From Branchiostoma belcheri (lineage: Eukaryota; Chordata; Leptocardii; Amphioxiformes; Branchiostomatidae), in the NCBI RefSeq assembly GCF_001625305.1, contig NW_017804032.1:2634446-2698445 (forward strand): DNA of 64,000 bases, given 5' to 3'. Shown in pieces: positions 33,801 through 44,369 of this stretch (within the stretch, counting starts at the first letter, position 1; the number at the start of each line of letters is the position of its first letter). The notes under the pieces are model-generated. The model did not search any database. It saw nothing but the letters and a program-made list of their open reading frames with translations, and was not told where the DNA came from. Made by a program: the position numbers and the translations under genes.

Positions 33801-36800
33801 TATACAATATCATGTCATGTTGCAGATGTATATGATATGCTTTCAGTTCCTAATAATAATGATGCCACTGTAATCTTCATCATAACCCTCTTGTCTACAT
33901 TCAGTATCACAAGCAATGATTAAAACGATAAAATCTTCCAATAAGTTAGTGGGATTTCATGAAACTTACTAAAAACATGCTTTTATTTTTGTTTCAACCT
34001 TCAACACTCTTAACCCTAGTGAACCAAATACATGTAAGTCCAAATACTCTTGGAGAATAGCTGCAAAAGCTTAAACCTATCAAACAAGAATCTTGCTGAC
34101 CATTTTTTTGCGCGTTGCAGGTGAAGAATACGAAGAGAAACAGCAGCTTGACGAGCAACTCCGCGCCGTCATGGACAAGTACAAGTACAAGCGGCGGCAG
34201 ATTCGTGAGCTGAACGAGGACGTCCAGACCATGTCCAGCACGCTGGAAAACTTGCAGCGCGACGAGGCGGCGTACGGGAACCTCGCTGACGAGAAACAGA
34301 GTAAAGTCCTGCAGCTGAAGCGCGAACTCGACGAACAGAGGACCAAGATTGAACGGGTTGAAAAACAGGTAAGGCAAATTATAGATTATGTCCTAGACAT
34401 AATAAATGGCATATTGAATGTCTTTTTGTTTCCATTTTGTAGTATGTCTTAGCTGAGTGCAGGTCATGTGCATGTAGTTTTTTTTTGTGTATAAAGTTTG
34501 ATTAGTTGCATGCTTTCGCTTGTTCTTTAGATATGTGAGAAAAAATAATGATATTCGATTTCTCCTCCTGCAGTGTGCAAGGTATGCCAGGGAAATCCGT
34601 TCAGCAAAGAAGACCAAAGGACAAACACATGAGGAGGTAATAGAGGAACTTTTTATCATTGTGACTTCTCGCTCAACACACAATCACAAATATGTTTCTA
34701 GATAAATTTACACAATTTCTCCCCATTATGAGAACAAATGAGTCTTCATAAGGCATGCACAGTTCCCCATTAATTTGAGCATTCTGTAAAACCAGTAGTC
34801 AAAAAAAGTAGGTCACTTTTTCAAGCATTGTATTTGTATACTCTTGAGAGTTGAATGTTCTTGATAGCACTGTTAAATTTATAATAATTTAGCCTACTAT
34901 GTTCTGTGGTATGTCACCAAAGATTAGTAAAGCTTCAGTTGGATATTCTAACACTCAGTTGAACATTTATCGTGCAGCGTGACATGGACCTGCGTGAGCT
35001 GCGGGACTTTAACCAGGGCGTGATGCGGCAGATGGCGACAGTCGGCTCTGCCTACCAAGACCTGTCCTCCATCATTAACCTCTACTTCCAGCAGGTAAGC
35101 TTATAAATATATCATTATATCATTACTTATTTCAGAACACACTGAAAACAAAAGCTCATGCACGGAGGTAAAAACATTATGATAGAAATGCAGAAAATCC
35201 TTACATGAAAACTGATTTATCAATATAATATCCTATATACATGTGGCAATGCCAATTGCTATTAATATATTATACACATACATGTATATTAGAATGAAAT
35301 TGATTTGATGGATTACATGTACTTTTTATTAACAACTGCTTATACATAACCAGATAGCATTTTTGTGTGACACATCATTTCACAAAGTAAACTGTTTGGA
35401 AATTTTTCAACAGTTATGTTTGATTGTACCATTACTAATAATTTGTTTATTAAGGAATGTCCATTAGTGTTGACAAGACATGTACATCATAAACTACATA
35501 AATTGTAACTACTTGAATATTCACAACTGTTTGCATTCACTTATAAGTAACTACTTTTTTTTCCTTTAACCCCTCCCCCAGGCTGGTTTATCCCCTCCCC
35601 CGTCGGGTCCCAGCAGCCGAGCTAGTTCACGCCCGACTTCTTCCCGCAGCTCACAGCTCTCCGCAAGGTAACCTTTTCAACGGCTACTCCTCAGCTATTT
35701 TCCACCACCTACAACACAACCAGGGTCACTCTTTCAAACTCGAGTCCACGGATGTCTTAGACCGCGAAACACGCTGGTGGGAACGGGGTGTTAAAGAGGC
35801 AATATATGAAAGAATGTACAACCCCACCCTCAACAGGGAAGGGGGGCTACGGGTCGATCTTTCCGGCACTTGGGATTTGGCACTACCAGCCCCGAGGACA
35901 GACAACACTTAAGCTCCTGTCCTGTATAACAGGAGCTTTCAGACTAATTTGCATCATCTTGTCTTGACTTGTCTGACTTTTGTTCCTTTTTCGACTTCCA
36001 AATTTGTCTTCACTTTATTTGCATATCAATCAACAGGTTGTGTATATAAACCTGCTTTCCCCTCTGGTCTCTCAGTCACTGACGAAAGCTAGTGGATACT
36101 AGCTGAAACGTCTGACGTTTTCAAAATCATATCCAGTTGCTTGAGTAACTGTTTTTTGGCATAACCATTTCATAGTTTTGTCTTTAAAAAGCTTCAGTTT
36201 CAAAACTCTTGAATCGCTAGTCTGTAGCTAGAAATTGAAAGACTTTGACAACTATGCACTGTATAGATGTGTTTTTGTGTACAGTGAACATGCATTATGT
36301 AAGAAATACTTTGTACTTCCAAGCTAAAGCAATAATAAATACATCCCAGTGACTTTTCAAATGTCCAAAGGAAGAAGAATTTCCCGCAGCTGCCTACAGA
36401 ATGATAAATGTACTGCTGTTATTTTAACCTTTTTCCACCCAAGGGTACTTCACAAGATTGAATGACTCTGGAAATCCAGAAAAGCCCCACGAACATTTCT
36501 CAATTTCCAGGCTTTTTGAATTTGCTATTCAACATTGATAAAAAAAAAAAATAAACTCACACTACACAAAATGTATTTCCTTTTAAAAAATGGTGTTCAT
36601 CTTGCATTCTCATGTTGCATAATCTAAAATGATTGACATCGATTTTGGCCAAAAAAATTAACTATTGGTCAAAAAAATCTTGAGATGCTCCAGATATATG
36701 TCCCTAACAGGGAGTGTATAATTCCAGGCCAAGGCCATCAGTCCGATCGGCCCCTCCCAGTGGCAGAAACTTAAAGACCCCGACTCAAGTAGACCTGAGT

Positions 36801-37655
36801 TTGGGGCTGGATGGCAAGAACACGGGAGGGGGAAAACAGACCTCCAAGGCCCCCCAGGCTTGGTAACCACTGGCTTGGGTGTCTTTTACAAAATGTAGTG
36901 CAAAATGCATGGGAGCTCAGAAAGTTCAGCTTGCTTTTCTGTTGGCATGGCTTTCAATATAAAATACCTTAACCGTGCACACCATGTTATAATAGCAAAT
37001 GCATTGTCTATGTGTACTGCATGTGACTCAACTTTGCATGGAAGTACTTGTTGAAGAAAGCCAAAGACCATCTATTTATGTTTCATCCACATGAAGTTCG
37101 GCTTGGACAGTAACGTTAAGATACATTTTTTGCCATGGAAGTGCAGCATGCGGTTGCATGGCATTGTCTTAGAAGGCTGCAGTGGCATGTTGTTCCAAAG
37201 AACACTCAGCATGAATTTGTGACAATATCAGTTACTTCAAATATGTACAAAATAGTTGTATGTAGATAAGCATAGCACTTTCATCTGTAGAATTTGTTCA
37301 TCAACTTTTGGACTAAAGACCGAAGAATCAGACTAAAGATCTGTCAAAAAAATTTGTTGTTCTTGAAGCATCGAAAATTATGCAGCAGCTGTTGATTGAA
37401 TGTGTCCGTGTTGGAAGATTTCCACCCTTGGCGTATCATGTGAAGAAATAATTAACAGTCCCCGATGTCTTTCTTTCCGGTAGGACAACGTCCTCCGTGC
37501 GGTCTGGACCTACGAGCCGTGCAAGCGTTACGTCGCCGAAACAGGTGTACCTGGGGATGGGTCTTTCCGTGACTGGAGGCGCAAGATCTCCGCACAGCTC
37601 CCGACCAGCAAGTGCCGGAAGCAGCGCCAGTAGCCGCGGTAGCGCCAGGAGGTAG
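24837..37655 (+). CDS. CCDC39: CCDC39, axonemal coiled-coil ruler protein, complete, 19 coding exons
   Basis: Partner of CCDC40 in motile cilia; it sets the 96-nm repeat and inner dynein arm/nexin docking. Exons: 24837..24938, 25439..25558, 28230..28376, 28839..29090, 29367..29495, 29899..30090, 30391..30494, 30820..31057, 31410..31499, 31875..32039, 32414..32551, 32677..32793, 33027..33242, 33584..33743, 34121..34368, 34574..34636, 34978..35094, 35582..35667, 37484..37655. All junctions are GT-AG and in phase, giving 2856 nt, 951 residues (human 941). Hallmarks are the start [20 protein letters not shown], then [47 protein letters not shown] and [19 protein letters not shown]. Residues about 30-865 are coiled coil; the last 85 are Ser/Arg/Pro rich. 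A candidate AATAAA lies at 38242-38247. Confidence 0.97.
25553..25775 (+). repeat. ~45-50-bp minisatellite starting at the CCDC39 exon 2 donor
   Basis: About five degenerate units of the form CACACAGGTGTGTTAATGAA-TCTCCCC-n-GAAAGAACC run from the last bases of exon 2 into intron 2. The first unit contains the real donor (ACACAG|GTGTG), and some later units keep a GGTGT at the same place. Confidence 0.6.
25921..28068. mobile_element. hAT-like nonautonomous element with 8-bp target duplication, in CCDC39 intron 2
   Basis: CCAAGCCA is present at 25913-25920 and 28069-28076 as a target duplication. The ends are inverted: the right end read inward starts CAGAGACATTGTACAAGAAG, the left AGGACATTATACACAAGG, and both continue GACTGGGNTCGCA. 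CAGAG termini with 8-bp duplications fit hAT. A 0.9-kb repeat is nested inside (26732-27646); without it the element is about 1.2 kb. Open frames inside resemble no known protein. Confidence 0.65.
26732..27646 (+). repeat. ~0.9-kb AT-rich interspersed repeat, uninterrupted copy
   Basis: It runs from ACCTTCGCCAAGAAGGTTATG through a (GT)n stretch to GAGATCGGGGAACTCTAG. It is collinear with the inverse of 14955-16318 apart from the MITE there. It lies inside the hAT-like element, so it inserted later. Confidence 0.75.
28730..28796 (+). pseudogene. Partial tandem copy of CCDC39 exon 4
   Basis: A TTTATTTAG acceptor is followed by [21 protein letters not shown], almost the same as the start of true exon 4 ([21 protein letters not shown]) 109 bp downstream. 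The reading frame stops after NRL and there is no donor. The repeated unit also includes the upstream CTAACACAGCTTTTGTTT. Confidence 0.85.
35674..36160 (+). mobile_element. Penelope-like element, 3' end with GIY-YIG-type C-terminus and pLTR
   Basis: A frame at 35676-35912 ends in [31 protein letters not shown], then a stop. This tail follows the GIY-YIG-type endonuclease region in Penelope-like proteins, by recalled similarity. The next 220 bp match 2076-2302 and hold the hammerhead motif. The fragment starts within about ten bases of the exon 18 donor of CCDC39, inside intron 18. Confidence 0.68.
36075..36116 (+). ncRNA. Hammerhead ribozyme motif, second copy
   Basis: The order of parts is identical to the copy at 2217-2258: GTCA (36075-36078), core CTGACGA (36079-36085), a seven-base-pair stem II with loop GGAT, GAAA (36105-36108), CGTC, then TGAC (36113-36116). 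The whole 42 nt is conserved between the copies although the flanking element sequence has diverged. Confidence 0.7.
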
Positions 37656-38976
37656 ACGTACACAGAAAACCTTCGTCATCAAAATTGTCAAAAAAACTTT
37701 CACATTTAGAGGTGTTCCTTGCCACACCACTTCACTCTGTGCACTAAAATTATCTATTTCTGTGTGTAAAAATCTTCACACAAAAAACTTCTCTGAAAAA
37801 ATGGCAAGACCTACAGAATGAAGGGCTTTAATTACCTTTGTTATTAAAAAAATATATGCCTTATGTGTATAGGACTGTTTAAAGTAAGTGCTTATTTCAC
37901 ATTTATAAAATCTGTTCTCAGAATGTCGGATGAATTGTTGTTTCAATTTAGCTCACATCAGGCCATTTCAAGATGTGACCTTGTATGTATCAGAAATATC
38001 AGGTACCGCGGCCTTACACAAACTGTATCTGTCTTTGTATCTTATCTTTAGAAGGGAAATTATGAGTAGAACTCATTTCAGCTTTTGATGTTTCTCTCAA
38101 TGACATACTTTACTGATATTGTAGATTTTCTTGTCGTATATATACCATGTACATGTATGTACTTTTGTTTGCAACCCACGATGTTGATATCACACTTTTT
38201 GCACAAAGTTATTTTCTAATCCACAATGGTGATATTCCTTGAATAAAAAGAGTGTTGATAGACTTGACATGATAGAGTCTTGTGATGCTTTATCTTTGTT
38301 TCTTTAAGAATATTGCCAAAAATAAAAAAAACACAAGTAACAAGCCACAATTTATTTCCAGAAAAACAATTTCGGACTCCGGGCCAGATTGCTTTACTCG
38401 ACGATCAAGTTGATATTTGTATTGAGTACATAGCAGAGGGTGACAATCATGCAGAATGCATTAATTGCACTATGGAGTAGTCCAATTACATACATGTATG
38501 CTTATACACAATTAGTACACAATTATACAAAACCCCTTTCACCATTATACATGATTATACGTAAATGCATAATTATCCACATATGGTTTCTTATATATAT
38601 ATTAATGGCAATGAACCTTAATCCGACACTTTTATAACGCATACGCTTCATTGAATGATAAATCCACAAGCAGACTTTGGTATTTCGGTACAGTGTACAA
38701 TGTTTTTTTTTTTCCTAGTCATTACTTCATTTGCAAAACTCTTCCAATCTTATTACGTTAGTGTCACATTAAGGTAATTACATTGTTACATGTAAAAGTA
38801 TATGCAGTGTGCTCAACCAACCCGTGGCAAAGCTTTCAAAGACCGTATAGGACTGGTAAGCCACAGTCGTACACACAGAACCTGACGTGCCGATGTCTTG
38901 GTCATCGTTGGGAACGACGGACGAACAACAACAGACTGAGTGTACATAATTATGTAGTTAGGAACATGCAACAACT
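37656..38976. other. 3' region between CCDC39 and copy B
   Basis: The left part is the CCDC39 3' UTR and flank, with a candidate AATAAA at 38242-38247. From about 38390 on, the sequence matches the 3' flanks of copies D and E (for example AGTACATAGCAGAGGGTGACAA, palindromic ATTATAC tracts), so it is the 3' flank of copy B. There is no other gene. Confidence 0.6.
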
Positions 38977-40240
38977 TCATAGACCCATCAATTCCTTCAG
39001 GTCACTATCACTGGCAAACTTTGATCTTAAAAACTCGCTGCGACATTAGCTCCATTTCACGTTCTTGCTGAAACAACTCAGGTCATGAAGGTATTTTTCC
39101 CCATCTGTGAACAACAATCCCCACAGCAAACTAACCCGGACCTTAAGACCAACCCACAGTGAGCCATTCTTCCAATCGGGTAGGATTATGTTGCGCGTCT
39201 CCCTGACAACGGCCTGACGAAAGAGTTCCTCAGAATCGAAACGAGGTTGCGCATTAAGTCGTCTGAAGTCCGAGGCGTCTCCACTGACATAGTAGCTCTT
39301 AAGGTTGGGGTTGTAATAGTACGTCACTGAAGCAACATTAGACTCATCATGGACAAAGTAGTCACACTTAGACATCAGCAAGATGTCAGTGAACACCTGG
39401 TCACCCAGTAGGTTTGGAGAGCCTTCCCGTATCCTATCATCATTCAAACTTTCCCCCCTGAAGGCGTCTATGTGTAAGACTCTGTTGTTCCCAAACTTGG
39501 ATTTGAATTCCTTAATAACTTCGTCGAGATCAGAGGCCAGGTATATGCGAATCTCTCTGCCCTTATTTTTGGCAGTGATGTCATTTATGAGACGTTGCAC
39601 AACTTGAACAAAGTCGTGTAGTTCTGGAGGTGTCTGGTCAAAGAATGCCATCTCTTCGGCGTGACTTGATTGTAGTCTCACGTGGACACCTGTAGAAAGA
39701 AACATCGTATTCATCTGTGGGCTATAAGTATAAGAAGTGTGTGTGTGCGCGCGCGCGCGCGCGTGCGTGCGTGCGTGTGTGTGACGTAATTTTCTTAAAC
39801 GCCCAGGGGCCCAAAATTCATACCATCGTTCCTGATACAAAAAAGTATCTGCCACAAGACAATCAAGTCCACAGCATGTCTAGGGCAAAAGATACAAAAG
39901 CTGGAAGTTTTTCTTCATTACCAAGGTTGACCACCAGAAGACCCAGAAGGTTGATCTTGACCTAAAAACTAAATACCAATTATCATCACAATTTATAAAT
40001 GCCTTCCTAATTTTACCACAAATATGCGGAAACACACAAAAAAGCACAAAGAACAATTCCTTCGTTTTCTTGGAGGTAAAAACATAGAAGCAAGATATTT
40101 TGAATTTTTGTATCTAAAAAAATGTACTTACCTATATTAATACTATCTGCCATGAAGGATTGATAAAAAGTATCCACTGCGGTCTTGATCCTAGCGGCTG
40201 GCTGGAGATAACCTGGAGATGAATAAATGACCTTTATTAT

Positions 40241-40442
40241 ATGAAATGAAATGATCTTTATTGCATATCCTTGCCCAGACGGCTAAATGCATACATGCTT
40301 TGTCACAGTATAAAATACATGTGGTGCATACATACATAATGTATGTTTGAGTTCTATACTAGGATTCTAAGTACTACATAATTCTTAAAGTTACTGTTTG
40401 TCTATTTTTTGGTTCTGGTTTCTTCTCTCTTCTTGAAACACT
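40241..40442 (-). mobile_element. LINE 3' tail inserted in intron 5 of copy B
   Basis: Compared with copy E the intron has about 200 extra bases between CTTTATTA and ATTAATACTG. Read on the minus strand the insert ends AATAAAGATCATTTCATTTC, an L2/CR1-like terminus with a pentanucleotide tail. TTATTA on both sides may be the target duplication. Confidence 0.55.
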
Positions 40443-41281
40443 TATTAATACTGTACAAGCTAAGTACAGGTCATGGTGATTAAGTTCTATGAACAATAAT
40501 AGTGATACAACTCTGGTATCTTACTACATCTGCACGGGCTGATGTATACTTATTTACAGTCTCATCAGCTTTGCTTCTTAAAACAGTTCAAAGTGTAAGA
40601 ATAGATGGAGCTGAATGAATGATATTCTTTTCTTTTATTTGCAATCTAAGATATTTAAATATTTCTTCATACAAGGCACGTACAATTTACATAAGAATTA
40701 CAATTGTCTTCTATCTTAACTCTTATTACAATATTGTCATATTCTTTGCAAAGAAATGCGGTTTTGTATACCTGATATGACGTGATTGGCAAGAGCCCGG
40801 ATCTCTGCTGTAATTGGTTGGTAGTATTCCGTCACCTTGTTTCCAAGTCGGCAAACCGGAAGTCCACCAATTCTCCCTTTGCTCCTGTTCGAGTCAGGTA
40901 AAGCTGATGGGAGTCAACAGCAACAAAAAGTCAAAACTTGATAGTTCATCTGTGTAGACGTCATCATGAAACAAATTTGAACTTTCATTACCAAAAAAAA
41001 CTTTATGCAGCTTACAATCCACTGCTCACCGAATACTGCCACACTCTCCGAGGATGCATCCATGGCGGTTAATATCAAGTTAGTTATGAATTATTAGATA
41101 AATTTGAAGATAAATACACTTACCGAAGTACCGCTTAAAGGAAACCTTGAGGGTGCCATACACACACGAGTGTTCGCCTCCTGTATTATATCTTCATTCA
41201 TCCCTGTACAAGTCAGGAATGTAAAAAAAAGGCAGCGTTCATTAATTATTGATTATAAATGTTTGCCAGTACGCCCCCCCC

Positions 41282-41301
41282 NNNNNNNNNNNNNNNNNNN
41301 N
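41282..41301. other. Assembly gap (20 N) in intron 3 of copy B
   Basis: A placeholder run of N follows a poly-C stretch between exons 4 and 3 of copy B. In copy E the same place reads a long C run then ACCC, so the missing piece may be a hard-to-read homopolymer. Confidence 0.98.
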
Positions 41302-44300
41302 ACCACACACACACAAGAGGTCGATGACTCCATACCTTCGTCAAGTATGACTTTGGGTTGTCAGAGATGCACTGCTGTATACAGTTTGACTTTTGCTGGT
41401 ATGTAAACCGAAGTATATGTGTGGTACGTAAGTCGGCCGCGGAGTACAGGAACACACGTTACACGAGTACGGAAATTTTCCAACAAAGTCACGATGCTTG
41501 TCATTGGCATCACTATTCGGTGTATCTTTTCGGGTTCGGAGTGTGTGGAGTTTTCATATTGGTGGTTTCATTGATTTGTATGCTACTGGAAAGAGTCGCA
41601 GTACTTAGGACGGGACAGTAAGCCGTGGTCTACTATTTATGCTCACATTTGGAAAATATGTCCCTAGCCAGAAGTCAACAACCATATAAACATATGTTTG
41701 AACATCAGTTTGAAATCCCGACTCAAGTACCTTGATCTACATTCGAAGCTAGCTAAATTTCAAACCTAAAAGTGCCGCTGCAATACCTTAGAAAGTCACT
41801 AGAATGTCCAAATTCGAACTCAGACTTCTTTTTCCAAGCTACACGCTACCTATAAAAACTGCAAAGAAAACATCAACAACATCAAATGTTATCCCGTCTA
41901 GTCACATTCCGTCATAAAAATTACAGCAGGAGCTCCAAAAAAGCAGCTATTTTTATGAGAAATATATATGCCAGAAAATAACTGCCTATGCATAGATTTC
42001 CCACTCAAAAATCAATACCATAGCATGGTCATAGCACGAGTACCTATGTCCCCGCTGCAGTACCTTACAAAACCTCTAGAGTGCCCAAAATTGCCCTTGG
42101 CCTTCTTTTTCCCAACTTCATCTTACCTATCAAAAATAGCACCACATCCCAAGTTATAACTGATTACAAAATCAGCAACCCCTATATATGGTGTACATGT
42201 AATGTAAACACATAACTGACGAAAGTACATGTAGTAACATTATGCAAGCAAATGCTGGACCTTCGAATTCATTATTTAGGAAAGTTAAACAAATTATATT
42301 ATATAACTTACTCTTATGCTAACTTACTTAGCCAGAAACTTTACCTTTAAAGTACCAGGTCCAATAGTTCTGTCCATTTCCAGGCGGCCCACAGTAGTTA
42401 CAGTCTGTCCACATGACTGTTGGGACGAATCCACGGGCCTGGAGGTAAGAGACAGGTTTTATTTTCCTATCAGTTTCATTTTAATTTCATTTTATTCATT
42501 TATCAAGGGAAAAGCATGTCACCATGTTAGAGGTTTTCAAAGCTGCCTGCACAAAACATACATAACGTGATAGAAAAGGTATAAACTAACATAGATACAA
42601 TAATAGAGTCGTAATAATGTTTTATGGTGATAAGGATGTTGATTTTGTTGAGATCGAAGTCGTGCATTTAAAGTCAAGGGAAGGTTTGAATGCGTTTTGT
42701 TCTATTTCTACGTGATCATATTTCCATCCAATTTTGCTTATATTTTGATGATGGGTGATTCCAACCATGTACTAGGAAGCCCCCCCCCCTCTCCCTACCT
42801 CTCCGTGTTTGTGTGTGCACGTGTGTACGTGCGCGCGTGTGTGTGTGTGTTTGCGTTGATAATGTAGGACACCCTTACAAGACATGTTGTAATGTCGTCT
42901 ATCGCCTGCAAAACGAGGGCGCCAAAACCCAATCCATCGCAAGCATCTCCGAGAGAAGTTTCTATGACGCAGGCCACGATCTCGTTCCTGCCTTGGCGGT
43001 TGTGGTGAATGACAACGGGTTTCGGGTTCTCAACCAACTCGTTTGTGTACCGAATTACTGAAATTAAAAAGCATACATGCTGTAAGAATTTTTAGATTGT
43101 ATATCATGACTTTGTTGTAAAGACTTTGTTTGTTACCTCTGCTAGAAGGTTATGTTTGAGTAGCGTGTGTTGGGGGGGGGGCGTTAGGCACGATAGCTCA
43201 TGGTATAGATAGCTCTTGTGCCCGGAAAGAACTGGCGTTAGCTAGAAGTGGCGTTAGCTAGAAGTGGCTTGTTCTGGAGCTGGAGCTTGACATTTGTTTA
43301 CATAAATGGATACTGGACAAATCATTGTTAGTTTCATTGTTGATACATATAGGACAGGCTTTATTCCACATTGGGTCTTATTCAGCACATATTTTACTTG
43401 TTATATTTGGACTTTGCCATACATTGTACCATGTGCAATTGTCTTTTTCTTCATATTGATCATGTAAATGATAATTTAGATCTTCGTCTTGGTATTTTAG
43501 CAACCTTATTCTCAACATAGCAAATGGCATAGCTTACTTTGTATTTGGAACATGATATAGTATAAAGTTACAACAAAGAAACACACATACATCCCGTATA
43601 TATTTTTGTGAATACAGGTATAGATCATAGAACTGTCTGTGGCCAAGGAGGTTACCTCCGTGACCTATGTACAAACTACATCGCTCTGTGTAGACTACAA
43701 CCAAGACTATGGCCAGAAGCAGATTGTTCACTTTTATTGTAAAAAAAACTTCTCACCTCTGAAAAATTTAGAAACGTAACCGGCGTATTGGAAGCATCCC
43801 TCACTCAACAGAAGTATCATCAAGAGTGATAACAGCCAGCGACGTTTCAACAGCATTTTGGACGGCAGACTATGATGAGCCTTACGCAGGTCCGCCATCC
43901 TGGTACGTTGTAGAGGACAGACTACTGGTAACTGACCCAATTACACCGGTCCGACTACTTACAATGTACCGACACTTTGATGCGAACGACCCAGAAAAAA
44001 ATGTGGTAGGATAGTTTGAATGAATTTGTCACCTACTAGCTAGAAAAATGGAAGTGTTCTTGCCACCATCTAAAAGGTAAGTTTGTCAAAGAAAAATCAT
44101 TAGTTGGACAATTAGTCATATGGCTGGCCCTCTTCTTAATTTATAAAGTTTCATAAAAGTAAAGAGCTAACTTACATTTAAAATAGTGTTAAAAGAGTCA
44201 ATGTATAAGAATCGTTTGCTGTTCTATCTCTCGGACCTTAGGCGAGTTACCAGAAATTGAAAACTACTAAGTTTACAAGTACAATGTATACGCGCTCAGT

Positions 44301-44369
44301 TGACGTGTGTTAGAATGATTACTACTGAGTGTACATGAAGCTAATAAGAACTTGAATATTCTAACATCT

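Larger units (their letters stand above)
39046..43898 (-). pseudogene. Fucosyltransferase-like gene, copy B, seven exons, disrupted
   Basis: Exons: 43898..43757, 43057..42879, 42438..42345, 41203..41124, 40903..40772, 40212..40132, 39689..39046. The plan equals that of intact copies C-E, but exon 5 is one base short (132 against 133 nt: one A missing in GGAAAACAAGG), which shifts the frame. A Lys codon near the end has become TAA (KNVKWS-stop), cutting about 23 residues; the ancestral stop position is 38977-38979. Exon 3 ends WYFK where other copies have WYFE. All splice sites remain. It is closest to copy A by exon 1 (MADLRKAHHSLPSK). A LINE tail and an assembly gap lie in its introns. Sequencing error cannot be excluded for the single-base change, but two lesions favour a pseudogene or null allele. 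Confidence 0.82.

Noticed and set aside
37436-37730. Minus-strand open frames near the CCDC39 3' end
   Set aside because: They are antisense to the Ser/Arg-rich last exon, whose base composition keeps the other strand open.
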